DNA of 64,000 nucleotides, taken from assembly GCA_017435385.1 (NCBI GenBank), contig JAFSFB010000014.1:58251-122250 (forward strand), read 5' to 3'. Source of the stretch: Clostridia bacterium (GTDB lineage Bacteria > Bacillota > Clostridia > Oscillospirales > Acutalibacteraceae). The notes beneath the pieces were generated by a model. The model ran no database searches and was not told the origin of the DNA. It worked only from the letters and a program-made list of their open reading frames with translations. The position numbers and the translations under genes are program-made. This document shows positions 59,541 to 64,000 of the stretch, in pieces. Every line of letters begins with the position of its first letter. The first letter of the stretch is position 1.

Positions 59541-59620
59541 TATGTACCTCTTTTCGGCTTGAAGATAGTTGCATAACCGTTTGTCGGGCGGTCTGCAAGC
59601 CCTGCATTTTTACCTGTTTA

Positions 59621-59649
59621 TTATACAGAAATCTACGGACAAAGTCAAA
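59621..59649 (-). promoter_or_regulatory. Promoter of the beta-helix gene
   Basis: Minus strand TTGACT (59649-59644), 17-base spacer, TATAAT (59626-59621). Confidence 0.8.
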
Positions 59650-59756
59650 CGGCATTATTGCTCTGCGGATTTCCGAGCTGAAACTTTTAAGGAAACATTT
59701 GACACCGACAGCCTGAAAGACTACAACATATATATATCAACATTACGGAGAGCTGT

Positions 59757-60575
59757 ATGAATTTAATTACTGAAATAAATGATTTTTTTGCACCTGAGCT
59801 GGATGTGTATGCACGGTTGACCGAGGTTCAGCTTCTGAACAGAGAGTATCCCGAAAAAGGCTTGTTTATTGCGGAAAGCCCGAAGGTCATTGAACGGGCT
59901 CTTGATGCAGGATATGAAGCGGTTTCATGTCTTATGGAAAAGAGGCATATTGAGGGAGAGGGAAAGCAGATTCTTGCACGGCTGAAGGATGTTCCTGTTT
60001 TTTGTGCTGAATTTGATGTTCTGACTCAGCTGACGGGCTTCAAGCTTACAAGAGGCATGCTGTGCGCCATGAAGCGAAAGCCTCTGCCTGATGTAAGAGA
60101 AATCTGTGAAAACAAAAGAAGGATCGTTGTTCTTGATAAGGTTATGAACCCGACCAATGTCGGTGCCGTTATCCGTTCGGCGGCGGCACTCGGAATGGAT
60201 GCGGTGCTTCTCACTCCGGGTTGTTCCGATCCTCTTTACAGACGAGCCGCAAGGGTCAGCATGGGCACGGTGTTCCAGATAGATTGGACATTCTTGCCCG
60301 ACGGGGGTCTTGATATAATAAAGGATCTCGGGTTCAAAACGGCGGCTATGGCACTCAAGGATAATACTCTTTCTGTCGACGACCCGAGGCTGACAGAGGT
60401 GAACAAGCTTGCCGTCATTATGGGAACGGAGGGCGACGGACTTTCCGACAAGACCATATCTGACTGCGATTTCACCGTAAAAATACCGATGTATCACGGA
60501 GTTGATTCGCTGAATGTTGCCGCCGCTTCAGCGGTAGCGTTCTATCAGCTCGCAAACAAACGCAGCGGCTCCTGA
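59757..60575 (+). CDS. SpoU/TrmH family RNA methyltransferase
   Basis: 272-residue SPOUT enzyme that 2'-O-methylates rRNA or tRNA. An N-terminal substrate-binding domain (ERALDAGYEAVSCLMEKRHI) precedes the trefoil-knot domain, with motif 1 NPTNVGAVIRSAAALGMDAV, motif 2 IMGTEGDGLSD and motif 3 IPMYHGVDSLNVAAASAVA. RBS ACGGAGAG. Ends at a strong hairpin. Target nucleotide unknown. Confidence 0.93.
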   Translation: MNLITEINDFFAPELDVYARLTEVQLLNREYPEKGLFIAESPKVIERALDAGYEAVSCLMEKRHIEGEGKQILARLKDVPVFCAEFDVLTQLTGFKLTRGMLCAMKRKPLPDVREICENKRRIVVLDKVMNPTNVGAVIRSAAALGMDAVLLTPGCSDPLYRRAARVSMGTVFQIDWTFLPDGGLDIIKDLGFKTAAMALKDNTLSVDDPRLTEVNKLAVIMGTEGDGLSDKTISDCDFTVKIPMYHGVDSLNVAAASAVAFYQLANKRSGS

Positions 60576-60593
60576 ATCTGCACAGATAAATGA

Positions 60594-60632
60594 AAGAGGG
60601 CATTACACAGGATAATGTGTAATGTCCTCTTT
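60594..60632. terminator. Bidirectional hairpin terminator
   Basis: AAAGAGG-CATTACACA and TGTGTAATG-CCTCTTT pair with one mismatch, followed by TTGAC on the plus side and TTTC on the minus side. Confidence 0.85.
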
Positions 60633-60649
60633 TGACTGCAACCTAACGC

Positions 60650-61215
60650 TTAATCGATCAGCGGCATTTCGGTCATGCGGAGTTTTGCACAGCCGTACGG
60701 ACAAAGCTCGATTTTCTGCACCTCGGAGATAGGCTTTTCCGATTTCGGAGTTTTTCTTGCGATGCTTCTGTACGGGAATTTGAGTCCCCAATCGATCTGC
60801 CGCATATTTGCCCTGACAGTTACGGGAGGATTATTCTGCGAAAACGGAATATCACCGATTTCATTGTGAATTATTTCAAGATCCGAATCGGCATATCCGT
60901 AATTCCACGGCGTTTTGGGAATAAACTGATAATCGCAGTAAGGGAATTTGCGTTCAACTCCCTTTTTGGTGTATTCACGCATTTTCTTTTCGTAGGCAAC
61001 GGGAACGGAGAAAAGCAGAGAGCCCATCTGCAGGGCGTAAAGCTTATTCGGTCTTTCTTTGAAAAACGGTGTTGCCGCAAATTCAATTTCAATTTCCGTT
61101 TTGCCTGTGCTTATTGCAAATTCAAGGTCTTTGACCTCTGCGCTCTTATATCCTATAAATTTTATGTTTTTTCGTGATACCGCAGATTTAAATACAGAAA
61201 AAGCAGATCGGGTTT
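60650..61215 (-). pseudogene. 5'-truncated DUF1680/GH127-type beta-L-arabinofuranosidase fragment
   Basis: An open frame of about 188 codons runs from after a stop near 61216 to 60650. Its first ATG is only at 61027, and no start or Shine-Dalgarno exists for the preceding 60 codons. These read like coding sequence (KNIKFIGYKSAEVKDLEFAI, then FAATPFFKERPNKLYALQMG). The end, PKTPWNYGYADSDL and VQKIELCPYGCAKLRMTEMP, matches the C-terminal beta domains of DUF1680 proteins, which include GH127 and GH146 arabinofuranosidases. The catalytic barrel is missing entirely. I read it as the residue of a deleted gene; the truncation coincides with the aldo/keto reductase promoter. Confidence 0.7.
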
Positions 61216-61225
61216 AATTAATATA

Positions 61226-61254
61226 TTGAAAAAGTAAACTGAGAGAATTATAAT
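61226..61254 (+). promoter_or_regulatory. Promoter of the aldo/keto reductase gene
   Basis: TTGAAA, 17-base spacer, TATAAT, 34 bases before the ATG. Confidence 0.78.
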
Positions 61255-61288
61255 AAAATTAACAGATTGAAAATTACAGAGGTACAAT

Positions 61289-62395
61289 ATGGAATACAGA
61301 CAGCTTCCTCACGGGAATGAAAACGAAAAATTCAGCGTGCTCGGACTCGGTATGGGCGGAATCGGAAAGACACCGCCTGATGAGATCGAAGCGATCATCC
61401 GCAAAGCCATTGACAGCGGAATCAACTTTTTTGACCTTTGCACGGCAGGCGCTTCCTACGCTCCTATAGGCAGAGCCATTCGTGGTTGCCGTGACAAAGT
61501 GTTTTTGCAGGTGCATTTCGGTGCGGTATATGATGAAAACGGAGAATACGGATGGTGCCGTGATTTTGAAACCATAAAAAAGACTTTTTTTTGGGAGCTT
61601 GAGGCTCTCGGTACCGACTATGTTGATTTCGGTTTTTTGCACTGCGTTGATGAAGATGAAGATTTTGACACGCTGTGCGAAATCGGAGTTCTCGATTATC
61701 TTAAAGAATTGAAAGAGCAGGGGATTGTCCGCCATATCGGTTTTTCATCACATACACCGAGTGTTTCAAACAGAATCATTGATACGGGGCTTGTTGATAT
61801 GATGATGTTTTCGATCAATCCTGCGTATGACTTTGAAAAGGGCGACGATTACGGCATCGGAAGCGTAAAAGAACGCTTTGATTTGTTCAGACGGTGTGAA
61901 TGTGAAGGCATCGGCATAAGCGTTATGAAGCCATTTTTTGCAGGTCAGCTTTTATCTGCTGAACAGTCACCCTTCGGTGCGGCGCTTACTCATACACAAT
62001 GCCTGCAGTATGCCATTGACCGTCCCGGTGTTCTGACCGCTGTCCCCGGCGTTCAGACGATGGAACATCTTGATACATTGCTTGAATTCCTTACGGCAAC
62101 CGATGAAGAAAAGGACTATTCCGTTGTAGGTACATTTACGGCAGATACCATTACGGGAACCTGCGTTTATTGCAACCATTGTCAGCCTTGCCCCGCAGGA
62201 ATAGACATCGGTCTTGTTAATAAATATTATGATCTTGCTCTTGCAGGCGACGATATAGCAGCAAACCACTATACAAAGCTGTCAGTGAAGGCTGATGCAT
62301 GCATTAAATGCGGTCATTGTGAAAGCCGCTGTCCTTTCGGCGTAAAGCAGGAAAGCAGAATGACGGAAATTGAACATTATTTCCACAGCAGATAA
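61289..62395 (+). CDS. Aldo/keto reductase with C-terminal 4Fe-4S ferredoxin domain
   Basis: 368 residues. The (beta/alpha)8 reductase domain holds LGLGMGGIGKTPPDEI, INFFDLCTAGASYAP (active-site aspartate, with the tyrosine replaced in context) and GTDYVDFGFLHCVDEDED. The last 90 residues contain CVYCNHCQPCPAGIDI and CIKCGHCESRCPFGV, two cysteine clusters for 4Fe-4S centres. This subgroup is frequent in anaerobic Clostridia and is presumed to couple ferredoxin or flavin electrons to carbonyl reduction. Substrate unknown. RBS AGAGGT. Confidence 0.92.
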   Translation: MEYRQLPHGNENEKFSVLGLGMGGIGKTPPDEIEAIIRKAIDSGINFFDLCTAGASYAPIGRAIRGCRDKVFLQVHFGAVYDENGEYGWCRDFETIKKTFFWELEALGTDYVDFGFLHCVDEDEDFDTLCEIGVLDYLKELKEQGIVRHIGFSSHTPSVSNRIIDTGLVDMMMFSINPAYDFEKGDDYGIGSVKERFDLFRRCECEGIGISVMKPFFAGQLLSAEQSPFGAALTHTQCLQYAIDRPGVLTAVPGVQTMEHLDTLLEFLTATDEEKDYSVVGTFTADTITGTCVYCNHCQPCPAGIDIGLVNKYYDLALAGDDIAANHYTKLSVKADACIKCGHCESRCPFGVKQESRMTEIEHYFHSR

Positions 62396-62423
62396 CACAA
62401 AATTTCTGACAGAATTAATTTGG

Positions 62424-62439
62424 CAAATAAGAATTTGTA
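62424..62439 (+). repeat. 16-bp direct repeat, left copy
   Basis: CAAATAAGAATTTGTA, found again exactly at 63532-63547. It lies just before the Shine-Dalgarno of the GH16 gene and contains the inverted arms CAAAT and ATTTG. Confidence 0.7.
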
Positions 62440-62456
62440 TGAAAGGATAAAAAATC

Positions 62457-63530
62457 ATGTTCAGAAAAAGTATGGTTTTTATGCTTGTTTTAACTATATT
62501 GCTCGGCTTGCCGTCGGTCGCATATGCCGAAGAATGTGTTCCCGAAAAGGAAGGCTATGTGCTTGATTTCAGCACCGAATTTAATGATGACAATTTAAAT
62601 ACGGAGCATTGGCTGCCGCAATATTTACCTCACTGCACTGCCAATACAGAAGGCTCCTCTGCAAGATATAAAGTCGAGAACGGTTATCTGAATATGTATA
62701 TCACAAAGGATTCTCCTGATTATTTCGGCGGTCAGCCCGGCTCGGCAGACCCCGATAATCTTCTGTGGATAGCCAACGGTATTCAGACTTGGGAAAAGAA
62801 TCATCTGCATCCGGGCGGTGCTCAGCAGAGGGAGGTTGAGCCTTATGAAGGATATGCTACACAGTACGGCTACTTTGAGATAAGAATGAAAATGCCCGAC
62901 ACGGGTGGCGGCGGATACGCTTCGTGGTGGCTTATAGGTACTCAGGATGATACCGACGGAACAGATTCTGTTCAGAATGGCGAAATAGATGTCCTGGAAA
63001 CCTTTTTCAAATCTCCGGGAGTGTTTGAGCCGAAGGTCCATGCTTGGGATGATCCCGATCTTGACGAATGGGCAAGCAGGGTTGAATTGGATGGCGACCC
63101 AAGTGACTATGTTAATGAATTTCACACCTATGCTATGGACTGGAGACCCGAAGGAATAACCTTTTATGTTGACGGAAAAGAAGTAGCGCAGACGAGGGAA
63201 TCACCGCAATACAGAATGTGCATGATTTTGTCTATGTATATAAATTCTGATTTCAGCGGTTGGGATGAGCCCGGAAATGACTATCCGATAGAGTGGCTGA
63301 TTGATTATGTCCGTGTCTATAAGGATAAAAACGGTTATGACGAGAGCAACCGCCTTACTGAATTTGAGCGTTTTATAAAGGATCTGGCTGACTCGCTTGC
63401 TGCATTCGGACAGCGTGTTTTATCATTTTTTCAGCACCTCTGTCCGCAGTGTAATCAGTTCTTTGAGCGTTTGTTAAGTAAGATTCCTGCTTTGTACAGA
63501 ACAACAAATTCCAACATATTGAACAGTTAG
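62457..63530 (+). CDS. Secreted GH16 family glycoside hydrolase with C-terminal helical extension
   Basis: 357 residues, signal peptide cleaved after AYA (residue 24). GH16 domain from about 35 to 300: YFEIRMKMPDTGGGGYASWW, catalytic EIDVLE (E176, D178, E181) and a closing LIDYVRVYKDKNGYDESN. The remaining 55 residues, FERFIKDLADSLAAFGQRVL onward, look like amphipathic helices and are not part of the usual fold; they might mediate surface or partner binding. Base composition is more AT-rich than the upstream core genes, and a 16-bp direct repeat flanks the gene. Substrate (mixed-linkage or beta-1,3-glucan, or a galactan) cannot be read. Confidence 0.88.
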   Translation: MFRKSMVFMLVLTILLGLPSVAYAEECVPEKEGYVLDFSTEFNDDNLNTEHWLPQYLPHCTANTEGSSARYKVENGYLNMYITKDSPDYFGGQPGSADPDNLLWIANGIQTWEKNHLHPGGAQQREVEPYEGYATQYGYFEIRMKMPDTGGGGYASWWLIGTQDDTDGTDSVQNGEIDVLETFFKSPGVFEPKVHAWDDPDLDEWASRVELDGDPSDYVNEFHTYAMDWRPEGITFYVDGKEVAQTRESPQYRMCMILSMYINSDFSGWDEPGNDYPIEWLIDYVRVYKDKNGYDESNRLTEFERFIKDLADSLAAFGQRVLSFFQHLCPQCNQFFERLLSKIPALYRTTNSNILNS

Positions 63531-63531
63531 A

Positions 63532-63547
63532 CAAATAAGAATTTGTA
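63532..63547 (+). repeat. 16-bp direct repeat, right copy
   Basis: CAAATAAGAATTTGTA, identical to 62424-62439, starting two bases after the GH16 stop and just before the Shine-Dalgarno AGAGGTG of the acetyltransferase gene. Confidence 0.7.
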
Positions 63548-63560
63548 GAGGTGAAAAGAA

Positions 63561-64000
63561 ATGGGAATAGTAATACGCAAATATGAAGAAAAAGATTTGT
63601 GTGCGATGATAAAAATCTGGAATGAAATTGTTGAGGAAGGAAATGCCTTTCCCCAAGAAGAATTCCTGACTCTTGAAAGCGGCACTGTCTTTTTTGCTGA
63701 ACAAACCTATACGGGTGTTGCAGTTGATGCTGAAACAGAGAAAATATACGGACTCTATATTTTGCATCCGAACAATATCGGAAGATGCGGTCATATCTGT
63801 AATGCAAGTTATGCTGTCAGTTCGCATAGCAGAGGATTACATATAGGAGAAAAACTGGTGTTGGATTGTATTGAGCAAGGACGTAAACACGGATTTTCTG
63901 TTTTACAGTTTAATGCGGTTGTTGCAACAAATATGCATGCCAGACATTTATATGAGCGTCTCGGATTTACTCAATTAGGCACAATACCAAAAGGATTTCG
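63561..64000 (+). CDS. GNAT family N-acetyltransferase (3' partial)
   Basis: Open from the ATG at 63561 through the window end, 146 codons visible. It begins MGIVIRKYEEKDLCAMIKIW, the usual first strand and helix. It contains GLYILHPNNIGRCGHICNAS, the acetyl-CoA loop region SSHSRGLHIGEKLVLDCIEQ and NMHARHLYERLGFTQLGTIP. The order matches small phosphinothricin-type GNAT enzymes. RBS AGAGGTG. The last residues lie beyond the window. Acceptor substrate unknown. Confidence 0.88.
   Translation, partial: MGIVIRKYEEKDLCAMIKIWNEIVEEGNAFPQEEFLTLESGTVFFAEQTYTGVAVDAETEKIYGLYILHPNNIGRCGHICNASYAVSSHSRGLHIGEKLVLDCIEQGRKHGFSVLQFNAVVATNMHARHLYERLGFTQLGTIPKGF

Noticed and set aside
1..64000. tRNA, rRNA, CRISPR arrays, insertion sequences or prophage genes
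   Set aside because: I looked in all intergenic regions and saw no cloverleaf, regular spacer-repeat array, transposase or integrase sequence. A covariance-model scan would be needed to exclude a diverged small RNA.

Overview
The window looks like chromosomal DNA from an uncultured, endospore-forming, anaerobic member of the Clostridia, most likely an Oscillospiraceae/Ruminococcaceae-type gut bacterium. The evidence is a complete spoIIIAA-AH operon, ferredoxin-linked indolepyruvate oxidoreductase, an acyl-CoA dehydratase activase, a tyrosine T-box leader, and a large set of secreted or surface glycoside hydrolases. The placement is inferred from gene content; no rRNA or tRNA gene is present to confirm it. 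No phage, insertion sequence or CRISPR array was seen.

Layout. 1-3.7 kb (+): iorA (5' end cut by the window edge), iorB, a phenylacetate-CoA ligase and a tandem ACT protein, an arylpyruvate-to-aryl-acid energy module. 3.8-8.4 kb (-): a UPF0371/DUF1846 protein and a large YfhO-type membrane protein whose promoter carries two near-identical palindromes. 8.6-23.7 kb (+): a dense housekeeping and sporulation block: spoIIIAA-AH, nusB, a Kae1/TsaD-like protein, xseA, xseB, ispA, dxs, tlyA, nadK, argR, recN and a TIM-barrel sugar isomerase. Many of these genes overlap by 1-8 bases. 23.7-26.0 kb (+): a tyrosine T-box leader with tyrS, then a Cof-type HAD phosphatase. 26.1-31.0 kb (-): a GH16 lipoprotein, a membrane-anchored GH36 and a MATE transporter. 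31.2-35.6 kb (+): an M3 oligopeptidase, ftsZ and an aminotransferase. 35.6-40.5 kb (-): DUF2812/padR, then araBA. 40.7-43.2 kb (+): a GPH-type sugar symporter with a long charged C-terminal extension.

43.3-49.2 kb (-): an alpha-galactosidase-like clan GH-D protein, a domain-permuted GH3 and a Gfo/Idh/MocA oxidoreductase. 49.3-55.6 kb (-): a two-gene acyl-CoA dehydratase activase system, two PlsC acyltransferases, and an ECF sigma factor with a very short partner gene. 55.8-64 kb (mixed): a secreted GH71/99-like protein, a secreted beta-helix protein resembling GH110 alpha-1,3-galactosidases, a SpoU methyltransferase, a decayed C-terminal fragment of a DUF1680/GH127-type arabinofuranosidase, a ferredoxin-type aldo/keto reductase, a second secreted GH16 flanked by a 16-bp direct repeat, and a GNAT acetyltransferase cut by the window end.

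How it fits together. The left half is conserved core. The right half is a scattered glycan-degradation repertoire aimed at galactose- and arabinose-containing polymers or mucin-type glycans: GH16 x2, GH36, a GH-D-like protein, a GH110-like protein, GH3, araBA and a sugar symporter. The enzymes are not gathered into one locus. They sit in short transcription units, each with its own sigma-A-type promoter and strong hairpin terminator. The most unusual items are the GH36 enzyme fused to five membrane helices, the GPH symporter with a roughly 300-residue charged tail, the GH110-like enzyme, the permuted GH3, the split activase, and the paired palindromic operators at the yfhO-like and padR promoters.
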